A stretch of 64,000 nucleotides of DNA from JBBSNV01 sp964458605 (GCA_964458605.1 CAYWLS010000003.1:1-64000); one strand, 5' to 3'; counted from the stretch's first letter, positions 25,056 to 35,285 are shown. Numbers and translations: made by a program. The notes: generated from the sequence alone by a model not told the origin.

Positions 25056-26057
25056 TTACGCCGCCGCTCTTGCGCGCGTGCCCGCCGGCGCCACCGCCGG
25101 GCCGGCCAGCGGCAGGCGGAAGCGGAAGCGGCTGGCCGCCGCGCAGCTGGCATAGTCCGGCTGCAGACGGCGAATCTCGATATCGGCTACCCAGCCATCG
25201 CCGTCGCGGCTGATCTCGATCGCCTGGTAGCCGCCGGCGCCGTAATAGGACAGCACGTCGGACGAGGCCGAGGACACGCCCAGCACCGGCACCGGACCCA
25301 GCGGTCCGTCGATGCGGCCCAGCATCGGCCGGTGCATATGGCCGTGCAGCACCAGCTCCGCGCCGACGCGGCCGACCATGGCCTGGAATTGCGGCGCATC
25401 GACCAGCCGCTTGCGCCACGGCGCGCCGCCCTTCTGCGGCGGGTGGTGGATCAGCACCAGGCGGAACATCCCGGCGGTCTCGGCCAGCAGGCGTTCGGCG
25501 CGCTCGATCTGCGCCTGGCCCAGCTCGCCGGTGGCGAAGAACCACGCCTCCGGCACGCCGGTGTTCAGCGCCACGATGGCCACCGGCCCGCGCCGCCGCA
25601 GGAAGGGAAAGCCCTGCAGGTCGTGCGGCGGCGCCTGGTCGTCGCCGGTCATATAGGCGGTCCAGCGCTCCAGCCCGCGCTCCCAGCCCTGGCGCACGTA
25701 AGTGTCGTGATTGCCCGGCACCAGGGTGACGTCCTGCGGCCGACCCAGCCCCGCCAGGAAGCGGGCGCCATGCTCGAACTCGGCCGGCAGGGCGATATTG
25801 GCCACGTCGCCGGTGACGGCGATGTGGTCGAAGCCGCCGCGCCGGATGTCCTGGCATACTGCGTCCAGCGCCCGGCTGACATGGATGTGCCGGCGGCGCA
25901 CCTGCCAGGACAGCAGCCCGGTGACGCGCTTGGAGAGGAGTTGGCCGGCCCCCGGCCGCGGCAAGGGCGCCAGATGCGGATCCGACAGATGCGCCAGCCG
26001 GAACGGCGGCGCCAGCGGCGCGACCGGCGCCGGCACGGGCGGGGAAGCAGGCTCCAT
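25056..26057 (-). CDS. Metallophosphoesterase
   Basis: 333-residue calcineurin-like phosphoesterase, probably cytosolic, with a Pro-rich start. Metal-binding motifs are all present: LAHLSDPHL (DxH), VTGDVAN (GD), VPGNHDTY (GNHD), IHHPP (H) and LHGHMHRP (GHxH). It is the first gene of the five-gene operon ending in the CDP-alcohol transferase. Related enzymes include UDP-diacylglucosamine and nucleotide-lipid hydrolases, so a substrate such as a CDP- or UDP-linked lipid is possible. Nothing in the sequence fixes it. Confidence 0.82.
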   Translation of the reverse strand: MEPASPPVPAPVAPLAPPFRLAHLSDPHLAPLPRPGAGQLLSKRVTGLLSWQVRRRHIHVSRALDAVCQDIRRGGFDHIAVTGDVANIALPAEFEHGARFLAGLGRPQDVTLVPGNHDTYVRQGWERGLERWTAYMTGDDQAPPHDLQGFPFLRRRGPVAIVALNTGVPEAWFFATGELGQAQIERAERLLAETAGMFRLVLIHHPPQKGGAPWRKRLVDAPQFQAMVGRVGAELVLHGHMHRPMLGRIDGPLGPVPVLGVSSASSDVLSYYGAGGYQAIEISRDGDGWVADIEIRRLQPDYASCAAASRFRFRLPLAGPAVAPAGTRARAAA

Positions 26058-26291
26058 GCCCGGTTAGATCGCCCTCAACGCCTTGCGGGTCAAGGCTTTA
26101 TTGCCTAATTAGGGGACGCGCGCGGCATTCCGGCCGTGCCGGGAGCCCAATCCCTTGAGCCCAGCCATCTGCCGCTGCGATACCGTGCCGCCTGGCCTGC
26201 GCCGGACACCGGACACCTTATATGTCGCAGGACATGCCGCAGGCCGCGCGCCCAGGCCGGGCCGACCCTTCGACCGTGCCGGAGAGACGCC

Positions 26292-27476
26292 ATGAGCCAG
26301 GCGCCCCAACCGATCGACCGGGACTCGCCGCCGGCCCTGGCGCTGATCGGCGACAGCCCGGTCGCGCCGTTTTCGATGGCGCCGGCCGAGCGGCTGCGCC
26401 GCCAGTTCGCGCGCGTCGGCGTCGAGCGGGTGTTCGATCCGGCGCAAGGCTTGCCCGATGTCGGCCGCGTGCTGCTGGTGCGCGGCGACCGGCTTTACGA
26501 CGATGGCCTGTCCAAGGACATGGCGACGCGGCGCGACTGGATCCTGCTCGACGAGCAGCGCCACGCCGTCGCTGCCAATGTCGATGCCGGCATCGCCGCC
26601 CAGACGCGCGCGCTGATCGAAAGCGGCGCAGGCGACGCCGCCCAGCTCAACGCACTGGGCCTGACGCCGGTCAGTCCCGACACGCTGGCCACCTCCTATC
26701 GCCACAAGCTGCGCAAGCGCGAGGCGCCGCTGCTGCTCGACCTGTCGGCCATGTCGCGCGGTCGCGCCGAATGGCGCCTGCTGCTCAACGCCTGGAAAGG
26801 CGTGACCGACCTCGTCACCAAATTCGTCTGGCCGCTGCCGACCTTGTGGGTGGTGCGCTTCTGCGCCCGCCGCGGCATTTCCCCCAACATGGTGACCCTG
26901 GCCAGCCTGGGCTTCGTCATCCTGGCCACCGTGCTGTTCGCCTATGGCTGGTTCGCGTTGGGCCTGGTGGCGGCCTGGATCATGACCTTCCTCGACACGG
27001 TCGACGGCAAGCTGGCCCGCGTCACGCTGACCTCCTCGACCTGGGGCGAGATCTTCGATCACGGCATCGACCACGTGCACCCACCGGTCTGGTGGTGGGC
27101 CTGGTGGCAAGGCCTGCAGGCAACCTACGCCGCCAGCACCGGCGCGGGCGACCTGGCGCTGATCGTGGTGGTGGGCGGCTATGTGCTGGGCCGGCTGCAG
27201 GAGGGCCTGTTCCTGTGGCGCTTCGGCCTGGAGATGCATGCCTGGCAGCGGCTGGATTCGCATTTCCGCCTGATCACCGCGCGGCGCAATCCCAACCTGC
27301 TGCTGCTGAGCGGCTTCACCATCGCCGGCGCGCCGCAGGAAGGCTTCCTGGCGGTGGCGATCTGGACGGCGGTGTCGATCGCCTTCCACTTCATGCGCAT
27401 CGGCCAGGCCTTCGCCGCCAAGCGACAGGCCGGCAAGCTGACTTCCTGGCTGGCGGCCGATGCCGCGCATTCCTGA
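26292..27476 (+). CDS. Second CDP-alcohol phosphatidyltransferase
   Basis: 394 residues, same plan as the protein at 20925. A degenerate nucleotidyltransferase-like N-terminal region (about residues 15-160; note VLLVRGDRLYDD) is followed by a membrane domain with the full CDP-alcohol transferase signature at about 235-260 (DTVDGKLAR, WGEIFDHGID). The ATG at 26292 has a GGAGAG ribosome site; an earlier in-frame ATG at 26136 lies in the intergenic region. Its end overlaps the following cytidylyltransferase-like gene by 17 bases, which suggests a joint reaction. Two such transferases in one locus imply two head-group steps or two products. Confidence 0.8.
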   Translation: MSQAPQPIDRDSPPALALIGDSPVAPFSMAPAERLRRQFARVGVERVFDPAQGLPDVGRVLLVRGDRLYDDGLSKDMATRRDWILLDEQRHAVAANVDAGIAAQTRALIESGAGDAAQLNALGLTPVSPDTLATSYRHKLRKREAPLLLDLSAMSRGRAEWRLLLNAWKGVTDLVTKFVWPLPTLWVVRFCARRGISPNMVTLASLGFVILATVLFAYGWFALGLVAAWIMTFLDTVDGKLARVTLTSSTWGEIFDHGIDHVHPPVWWWAWWQGLQATYAASTGAGDLALIVVVGGYVLGRLQEGLFLWRFGLEMHAWQRLDSHFRLITARRNPNLLLLSGFTIAGAPQEGFLAVAIWTAVSIAFHFMRIGQAFAAKRQAGKLTSWLAADAAHS

Positions 27477-28452
27477 AACCACCGCGGCCGCGGCGCGGGC
27501 GCTTCTGGCGCAGACCGTCGCCGCCGAGATCGCCCGTCCGGTCACCGAAGAGGCGATGGCCCTGTCGCAGGCGCTGCAGCAGCGCCATGGCGGCAATGTC
27601 GCCGCCACCTTGTTCTACGGTTCCTGCCTGCGGCCGCCGACCGAGGATTCGATCGGGCCGGGCGGCGCCGACGAGCGGCTCTACGATTTCTACCTGATCG
27701 TCGACGATCTGCGCGCCGCCAACGCCAATGCCGTGCTCGCCCTGGGCAACCGCATCCTGCCGCCCAACATCTTCTATATCGAGACGCCGTTCCGCGAAGG
27801 CACGCTGCGCGCCAAATACGCGATGCTGACTTTGGCGCAGTTCGTCCATGGCTGCTCGCCACGCCATTTCCACAATTATTTCTGGGGCCGCTTCGCCCAG
27901 CCCGCCGCCATTCCCTTTGCCCGCGACAGCGCCACGCGGCGGGCACTGGAAGGCGCACTGGCCCAGGCGGTCGTCACGCTGCTGGGCAACAGCGCGCCGC
28001 TGCTGGGCGGGCGCTTCACGGTCGAACAGCTCTGGACGCGCGCCTTTGCCGAGAGCTATCGCTGCGAGCTGCGCCCGGAGAGCAGCGAGCGCGCGCGCCA
28101 TCTGTTCGCCGCCGACGAGCCGCGCTACCAGGCGCTGGCCCGGCCGGCGCTGCAGGCGGCGGGCATCGACGCGCAGATCCATGGCGCCGGGCTGGCCGAC
28201 GGCTGCCAGCAGGGCGACGCCTGGCGGGCGCGGCGCGACTGGTTCTGGCGCCGCGTCGCGGGCAAGACCTTCAACGTATTGCGCCTGATCAAGGCGGCTT
28301 TCACCTTCGCCGGCGGCGTCGACTACATCCTGTGGAAGATCGAGCGCCATTCCGGCATCCGCCCGGAACTGACGCCCTGGCAGCGCCGCCATCCGCTGCT
28401 GGCCGGGCCGTTCCTGGCGCTGCGCTACTGGCGTCGCGGCGCCTTCCGCTGA
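27460..28452 (+). CDS. Tam41-like CDP-lipid synthase candidate
   Basis: 330 residues, no clear annotation by length alone. The N-terminal half shows LFYGSC (residues 51-56), then YDFYLIVDD (75-83) with two acidic metal ligands. KYAMLTLAQF (119-128) and GRFAQP (143-148) follow. This spacing resembles Tam41/Mmp37, the mitochondrial CDP-diacylglycerol synthase (GSG motif, DFxxxVDD, KYGVIS, GRLQKP). The overlap with a CDP-alcohol transferase gene fits CTP-dependent activation of a lipid phosphate, perhaps ceramide-1-phosphate, followed by head-group transfer. The family call is from memory of motifs, without an alignment, so it is tentative. In Caulobacter, genes next to spt phosphorylate ceramide, an alternative role. 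Confidence 0.5.
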   Translation: MPRIPETTAAAARALLAQTVAAEIARPVTEEAMALSQALQQRHGGNVAATLFYGSCLRPPTEDSIGPGGADERLYDFYLIVDDLRAANANAVLALGNRILPPNIFYIETPFREGTLRAKYAMLTLAQFVHGCSPRHFHNYFWGRFAQPAAIPFARDSATRRALEGALAQAVVTLLGNSAPLLGGRFTVEQLWTRAFAESYRCELRPESSERARHLFAADEPRYQALARPALQAAGIDAQIHGAGLADGCQQGDAWRARRDWFWRRVAGKTFNVLRLIKAAFTFAGGVDYILWKIERHSGIRPELTPWQRRHPLLAGPFLALRYWRRGAFR

Positions 28453-28540
28453 TCTCGCCGCCCGCCCCTGCGGCGTAAGGCGCGGCCGATGCGGCGGTGT
28501 GCCGCTCAACCTGCCGGCGGCAGGCGATTATCCTGCCGCC

Positions 28541-28972
28541 ATGGGGAGACTGGTCCGCCCTCTGCGCCAGCCGCTGCGCGAGCTGCTGCATCTTTGCCTG
28601 GTCACGGCGCTGGCGCTGCCGGCGCTGCTGGGCGTGCTGCATCGCCCGCCGGTCGTGCCGGCGACGACGCTGCGCGGCGAGACGGCGCTGCTGTGGTCCG
28701 ATCTTGCCTATCTCTGCACCCCCGCCGGCGCGCAGCGCGAGGACGACAAGCGCCTGCCGATGGCGCCGATGCCGGCCTGCACACTCTGCGCCCTGCTGCA
28801 CAGCCTGGGCTGGGCGGTACCCGGTGCGCCGCCCCGCCTGCCGACGCCCGGCCCGGCCATCGCGCTGGCCCAGCCGCCCGCCATCTTCTTCGCCTTCTCC
28901 CCGCAACGACCGCTGCGGCCGCCCGGTCGCGGCCCGCCCGCCGTTTCCTCGACGCCAAGCCTGCAAGCCTGA
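28541..28972 (+). CDS. DUF2946-like protein
   Basis: 143 residues with one N-terminal hydrophobic segment (LREL LHLCLVTALALPALLG) and a central CTLCALLHSLG motif that recalls the metal-type Cys pair of DUF2946 proteins. Such genes often neighbour copper-handling genes, and here the PCu(A)C chaperone follows 49 bases downstream. A role in copper handling is inferred from that link. The start is the ATG at 28541; it could be shorter. Confidence 0.55.
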   Translation: MGRLVRPLRQPLRELLHLCLVTALALPALLGVLHRPPVVPATTLRGETALLWSDLAYLCTPAGAQREDDKRLPMAPMPACTLCALLHSLGWAVPGAPPRLPTPGPAIALAQPPAIFFAFSPQRPLRPPGRGPPAVSSTPSLQA

Positions 28973-29021
28973 CGGCCCCGGTCGGCGCCGCCGGCGTATT
29001 GACCTTTCGAGGAGAGAGAAA

Positions 29022-29576
29022 ATGTTGCGACTGACGTTGTTTGCGGTGTTCGGACTGTTCGGCATCATCCTGGCCGACGCCGCCTCCGCCCAGGACTACA
29101 CCCTGGGCAGCCTGAAAATCGTGCAGCCCTGGGCGCGCGCCACCGTGACCCGCACCGGCGGCGCCTACCTGACCATCGACAATGGCGGCCAGCCCGACAA
29201 GCTGGTCGGCGCCCAGACCGAGGTGGCGCAGAAGGCCGAACTGCACCGCCACATCATGGAAGGCAATGTGATGAAGATGGTAGCGGTGCCCGGCGGCATC
29301 GCCCTGCCCGCCGGCAAGACCACGCTGCAGCCCGGCGGCTACCACATCATGCTGCTGGGCATGAAAGGCCCGCTCAAGGAAGGCACCACCTTCCCGCTCA
29401 AGCTGACCTTCGAGAAGGCCGGCACCATCGAAGTCACCGTCACCGTGGCCAAGGTCGGCGCCATGGGGCCGGGCGCTCAGACCGGCGGCGGCATGGGCAC
29501 TATGGGCGGCATGGATCACGGCACGATGAACCACGGCGCCATGCCGATGCCCAATGGCGGCGCCACGAAGCCCTGA
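29022..29576 (+). CDS. Copper chaperone PCu(A)C
   Basis: Periplasmic copper chaperone for cytochrome oxidase assembly, 184 residues. A signal peptide ends at about residue 23 (ADAASAQD). The core has the copper ligands spread as in PCu(A)C: HRHIMEGNVMKM and, later, GGYHIMLLGMKGPL. The C-terminus adds a Met/His/Gly-rich tail (GGMDHGTMNHGAMPM), probably an extra copper-binding segment. A GGAGAG ribosome site precedes the ATG. A good intrinsic terminator follows, so it ends a two-gene unit with the DUF2946-like gene. Its position inside the lipid locus looks incidental. Confidence 0.92.
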   Translation: MLRLTLFAVFGLFGIILADAASAQDYTLGSLKIVQPWARATVTRTGGAYLTIDNGGQPDKLVGAQTEVAQKAELHRHIMEGNVMKMVAVPGGIALPAGKTTLQPGGYHIMLLGMKGPLKEGTTFPLKLTFEKAGTIEVTVTVAKVGAMGPGAQTGGGMGTMGGMDHGTMNHGAMPMPNGGATKP

Positions 29577-29593
29577 AATCCGACAGAAGCAAC

Positions 29594-29634
29594 GAAAAGG
29601 GCGGGTACCGCGAGGTCCCGCCCTTTTTCTTTTC
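29594..29634 (+). terminator. Intrinsic terminator after the copper chaperone gene
   Basis: A GGGCGGG/CCCGCCC stem, with one bulged base and a GCGA loop, is flanked by A and T runs (AAAA before, CTTTTTCTTTT after). It has the form of a rho-independent terminator for the rightward genes and may also work in the other direction for spt. Confidence 0.85.
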
Positions 29635-29679
29635 GCGCCGGCCGTCGTCTGGCCGGCCATCGTCTAGCCGGCCGCAGTC

Positions 29680-30900
29680 CTAGCCGGCCGCCGCCAGCAT
29701 CTGCTTGCGCGGCAGGATGCCAAGCTGCTCGCCGATCCCGGTCAGGGTATCGACCACACGGTTGAGCTGTTCGTCGGTATGGGCCGCGCAGATCGAGCAG
29801 CGCAGCAGCACCGAGCTGTTCGGCGTGGCCGGCGGGACCGCCAGGTTCACATAGACGCCGCTATCCAGCAGCCCCTTCCACGCCGCCAGGCCGATCTCGA
29901 CGCTGGGCAGGTGGACGGCGACCACCGGGCCCTTCTGCGGGCCCAGGGTGAAGCCGGCCGCGGCGAAGCCGTCATACAGCGTGTCGATGTTGCGCCACAG
30001 CCGGGTGCGCAGCTCGGGCTTGGCCCGGACCATGCGCAGCGCCTGGCGCACCGAGGCGATGATCGAGGGCGGCAGGGAGGCGGTGAACATATAGGGCCGC
30101 GCGGTGACGCGCAGCAGGTCGAACTCGGGATGGCTGGACACGGCATAGCCGCCCACCGCGCCCAGGGTCTTGGAGAAGGTGCCGACCACGAAATCGACCT
30201 GGTCGAGGATGCCGTCCTCTTCGACCATGCCGCGGCCCTTCTCGCCGCACACGCCCAGCGAATGGGCCTCGTCGACCAGCAGATAGGCGCCGTGCTTCTT
30301 GCTGACCTCGCAGATCGCCTTGAGCGGCGCCTTGTCGCCCAGCATCGAATAGACGCCCTCGACCACCACCAGCTTGTTGCCCGGCGCACCGCCCAGCCGG
30401 CGCAGCCGCTTGTCGAGATCGACCGGATCGTTGTGACGGAAGCGGATGACGGTCGCCGTCGTCATCTTGCAGGCATCGTAGATGCTGGCATGGCTGTCGG
30501 CGTCGATGATCAGGTAGTCGCCGTCGCCCACCAGGGTGGCGATGGTGCCGGTATTGGCCTGGAAGCCGGTCGAGAACACCATGCAGCTCTTCATGCCGAA
30601 GAACTCGGCCAGCTCGCGCTCCAGCGCCTCGTGCTCGGCATAGGAGCCGTTGGCGATGCGCGAGCCGGTGGTGCCGGTGCCCTCGGCCAGCGTGGCGGCG
30701 ACCGCGGCGTCGATGCAGGACTGGTCGAAGGTCAGGCCCAGATAGTTGTTGGTGCCGACCAGGATGGTCGGCTTGCCGTTGATGATCGCCTCGGTGGGCG
30801 AAATCACGCGCTGCATTTCCACGCCGACCGGATCGATGCCGGCCTGGCGCGCGCTTCGGTATCGCTCGGCAAGCGCTGCGTGACGGTCGAAAAGCCCCAT
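29680..30900 (-). CDS. spt: Serine palmitoyltransferase
   Basis: PLP enzyme condensing serine with an acyl thioester to 3-ketosphinganine, the committed step of sphingolipid synthesis. It is 406 residues in the alpha-oxoamine synthase family. Sequence marks: NNYLGLTFD, GTGTTGSRIANGSYAEHEALE, DADSHASIYD with the PLP-stacking His near 137, LVDEAHSLGVCGEKGRG with Asp near 210, and the PLP lysine in GTFSKTLGAVGG (K244). KBL/BioF and HemA relatives share the fold. The partnership with a dedicated ACP gene (16 bases upstream), acyl ligase and reductase makes SPT by far the best call. It forms an operon with that ACP gene. Confidence 0.9.
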   Translation of the reverse strand: MGLFDRHAALAERYRSARQAGIDPVGVEMQRVISPTEAIINGKPTILVGTNNYLGLTFDQSCIDAAVAATLAEGTGTTGSRIANGSYAEHEALERELAEFFGMKSCMVFSTGFQANTGTIATLVGDGDYLIIDADSHASIYDACKMTTATVIRFRHNDPVDLDKRLRRLGGAPGNKLVVVEGVYSMLGDKAPLKAICEVSKKHGAYLLVDEAHSLGVCGEKGRGMVEEDGILDQVDFVVGTFSKTLGAVGGYAVSSHPEFDLLRVTARPYMFTASLPPSIIASVRQALRMVRAKPELRTRLWRNIDTLYDGFAAAGFTLGPQKGPVVAVHLPSVEIGLAAWKGLLDSGVYVNLAVPPATPNSSVLLRCSICAAHTDEQLNRVVDTLTGIGEQLGILPRKQMLAAAG

Positions 30901-30916
30901 GCTGAAACCCCCGCTG

Positions 30917-31180
30917 TCAGGCCGGCTTGCGAATCTTGCCGATCGTATCGGCCAGTTCGCGCACGGTTTTTATCTCGGCCACCAGATTGAGCGGGATGGA
31001 CACGTCGAACCGGTCCTCCAGCTCCATGATCATGTCCATGACGGCCAGCGAATCGATATTCAGGTCGCGCGTGATGTCGGTATCGAGCGTGATCGGCGTC
31101 TCGCCCTTGCGAAACGGCTCCAGACGCCTGGTGATCTCGGCAATGATGTCGTCCTGGCCGGACGGCCGATCGTTTGTCAT
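30917..31180 (-). CDS. Acyl carrier protein dedicated to sphingolipid synthesis
   Basis: 87-residue acyl carrier protein. The phosphopantetheine serine is in NIDSLAVMD (S44). Helices II and III follow (MELEDRFDVSIPLNLVAEIKTVRELADTI is the usual ACP pattern, given here only by its edges MELEDRFDV and VRELADTI). The ATG at 31180 has a GAGGAG ribosome site; a longer in-frame start adds a nonconserved stretch. It likely carries the fatty acyl group loaded by the acyl-AMP ligase at 32311 and presents it to Spt, as AcpR does in Caulobacter. Confidence 0.85.
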   Translation of the reverse strand: MTNDRPSGQDDIIAEITRRLEPFRKGETPITLDTDITRDLNIDSLAVMDMIMELEDRFDVSIPLNLVAEIKTVRELADTIGKIRKPA

Positions 31181-31308
31181 CCGCTCCTCGGTGAAATCGC
31201 TAAGTTTGAGGACATTCGATCCGCGCATGACTGGCGACCAACGTCTCGTGGCGCGGGACAGGCCCCGCGCGTCGGCCAATTACGCCAAATCAGGGGTCAA
31301 ACTGTGAA

Positions 31309-31326
31309 ATGACAAATTATGACAGT
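31309..31326 (-). promoter_or_regulatory. 18-base motif shared with the hydroxylase/TetR region, copy 2; PHO-box-like
   Basis: Minus-strand ACTGTCATAATTTGTCAT, about 130 bases before the acp start and in the same orientation as acp-spt. It contains CTGTCAT and TTGTCAT 10 bases apart, close to a PHO box (normally 11). Just upstream on the same strand CTGTTAC-N4-CCGTAAC has exactly the 11-base period. It matches the 19322 copy at 16 of 18 positions. Confidence 0.5.
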
Positions 31327-31348
31327 CTGTTACGGGATTGTAACAGAC
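31325..31348. repeat. 9-bp inverted repeat just downstream of the reductase gene
   Basis: GTCTGTTAC (31325-31333) and GTAACAGAC (31340-31348) are perfect complements with a 6-base gap. The repeat ends one base before the stop codon of the reductase and lies upstream of acp-spt. It may end the upstream operon or act as an operator for acp-spt. No T run follows it. Confidence 0.55.
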
Positions 31349-31349
31349 G

Positions 31350-32310
31350 CTAAAGCCACAGCTTTTCGCGATACCAGTCGATCGTGCGGTCGATGCCGGT
31401 CTGCAGTCCCATGGTCGCCCGCCAGCCGATCAGGTTTTCCAGCCGCCGGTCGTGGCGCAGCCAGTCGGGATGGAAGATTTCGTTCACCTTGGCCAGGCTG
31501 ACCATGGTGGGACGGCCGCGCAGCCCGTTCCAGCCTTGCTGCAGCGCGGCGACCGCCTGCAGCAGCGTCTTGGGAATGCCGATCTGCCGCGCCCGCACCT
31601 CGAACTTGGCGGCGGCGATGCGCGCCAGGTCGGCGGTCACGTAGCCCTGCTCATGGCCATCGTCGATCTCATAGGCATCCGGCGGCGGCATGTCGCCGGC
31701 CAGCAAGGCGATGAGCGCGTCGGCTAGATCGTCGACATGGATGGTCGACAGCCGGCCCTTCCCGGCGCCGGCGACCGGGGCCCAGCCCCGCCGCACCAGC
31801 TGGAAGAAGCGCAGGGTCTCCCGGTCGCCCGGCCCGTAGACTACCGGGGCGCGGATCGCGGCCCACGGCAGATCGCCCGCCGCCTGGCGCAACACCTCCT
31901 CGCCGGCGCGCTTGCTGGCGCCATAGGGCGACAGGCCAGGTTCGCGGGCGGCCATCGATGAGAGAAGGACAAAGCGCCGCCCATGTCCCGTCCCCGCCCG
32001 GGCGGCAAAGGCGCGCAACACCGCTTCGACCCCGTCGCGATTGGCGGCGAAGAATTCGGCCGGCTTGCGCGCCTTGATCAGCCCGGCGAGATGGGCCACC
32101 GCGTCGACGCCCTCGGTCAGGCGCTGCAAGGCCATGGCGTCGGCGAGATCGCCCGGCACGATTTCGGCGGCGCCATGGGGCGCCAGCGGCAGGCTGGGCA
32201 GGTGGCGCGCCAGCATCCGCACGCGCCAGCCGCGTTCCAGCAGGCGCGTGACCAATGTCTGGCCGATGAAGCCCGTCGCGCCGGTGACGGCAACCAGGCC
32301 GGTCATCGGC

Positions 32311-32318
<8 letters not shown>
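31350..32318 (-). CDS. NAD-dependent epimerase/dehydratase, ceramide reductase candidate (CerR-like)
   Basis: 322-residue extended SDR: TGATGFIGQTL near residues 12-22, LLSSMAAREP with the active serine, YGASKRAGEE with Tyr/Lys, and an IHVDDLADA segment. The family includes the Caulobacter enzyme that reduces the 3-keto group after N-acylation. The ATG at 32318 overlaps the acyl-AMP ligase stop by 8 bases; an ATG at 32306 is also possible. Coupling to the ligase and closeness to acp-spt support a role in ceramide formation over other epimerase functions. Confidence 0.75.
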
Positions 32319-34059
<1,741 letters not shown>

Positions 34060-34205
34060 GGTTGGGCTGGCGCGGCGGACACGACGTCCCGGGCACCCGA
34101 TGGCATGCCCGCAACCCTCGCGCAGGCCGCAGAAAAGCGCGGGAGTAGTATCAAATCGGCCGCTTTGCGACAAGCGCCGCATCGGTCACGAAACATGGCC
34201 GATCG

Positions 34206-35285
34206 TTACGGCAAGGCCCGACCGTGCGCCGCCAGCAGCGCCCGCAGGCGCAAGGCGGCGCGCGGCAGATCGTCGTCGAGCCGTACCAGATCGTCGGTCG
34301 GCTGGCCGGGCCGGCCGATCAGGCGCTCCCGACGCAGGCTCTCCTGCAGGCGCGGCAGGTCGCGGATCGAGGCCACCAGCCCCAGATCGACCAGCAGCGC
34401 AAACAGCGGCGCCGGCAGCAGCCCGCGCCAGAAATCGACGGCGCGGCGCCGGAAATCGGGCTGCAGGCGAAGCGGCGCGACCGACACTTTCTTGCCGCTG
34501 CGCAGCGCCTCGGCCAGCATCGAGGCGCTGTCCCCGGTGACGACGATCTCGTCGGCCAGCGTCAGGAAGGCGGCATAGGGATTGTCGGGATCGCCCGCCC
34601 GGAAGCGGTAGATCACGTCGTTGCCCGGATCGAGCGACCCGATCACGGCATCGGCCGCCTCGCGCGGGGTGCGCCGGCTGGTGCTGAGCAGCACCGTGCC
34701 GCCCAGGGCCCGGGCGCGCGCCGCCACGTTCTCCCCCAGCGCCCGCGCCGTATCGGCATCGAACACCAGCGGCCGGCTCGGACCGCCCAGCAGCACGGCG
34801 ATGAAGGGCCGCCGCTTGCCGGCCAGGCGCGCTGTCCATGTCGCGACGCCGCGCTCGATCGCGGCCGGCGCCAGCGCGTTGAAAGGCATGCGCGCGGCAA
34901 ACACGTTGTCCCGCTGCGGCAGGGCGTATTGAGGCATGGCGAACACCAGGTCGAACCAGCCCAGCCGTCCCCAGGGTCGGCCGACATGGGCGAGCAAGGT
35001 CCTGCCGCCGCTCTGCCGCCTGATCCAGCGCGCCACCGGCACGCTGCGCCGACCGCTCGACAGCACCAGATCGGGCCAGGGCGGCTCGAGCGCGCCGCTC
35101 TTGGCCTCGCGCAACGCCGCGCGCGAGGCGCCGAACAGCAGGTTGGGAATGCGCGCCAGGCCATTGAAGGCGAGTTGCTTCTCCTCGGCCGTCAGTCCCG
35201 CGGCGCGTGCCAGAGCGCGCAGCTGCGCAGCGTCGCCTGCCTTGTCGGTGACGAGAATCCAGATCTTCGGCGCGGGATCGGCCAT
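34206..35285 (-). CDS. ELM1/DUF1022 family protein
   Basis: 359 residues of the mitochondrial-fission ELM1/DUF1022 family, which has a glycosyltransferase-B-like fold. Visible parts: GDAAQLRALARAAGL, HVGRPWGRLGWFDLVF, LLGGPSRPL, a VLLSTSRRTP strand and the nucleotide-site-like VTGDSASMLAEAL. Bacterial members are of unknown biochemical role; a lipid glycosyltransferase would fit the fold and place. It lies 41 bases after the MlaC-like gene and 146 before the acyl-AMP ligase. It could glycosylate the ceramide, which is speculation. Confidence 0.75.
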   Translation of the reverse strand: MADPAPKIWILVTDKAGDAAQLRALARAAGLTAEEKQLAFNGLARIPNLLFGASRAALREAKSGALEPPWPDLVLSSGRRSVPVARWIRRQSGGRTLLAHVGRPWGRLGWFDLVFAMPQYALPQRDNVFAARMPFNALAPAAIERGVATWTARLAGKRRPFIAVLLGGPSRPLVFDADTARALGENVAARARALGGTVLLSTSRRTPREAADAVIGSLDPGNDVIYRFRAGDPDNPYAAFLTLADEIVVTGDSASMLAEALRSGKKVSVAPLRLQPDFRRRAVDFWRGLLPAPLFALLVDLGLVASIRDLPRLQESLRRERLIGRPGQPTDDLVRLDDDLPRAALRLRALLAAHGRALP

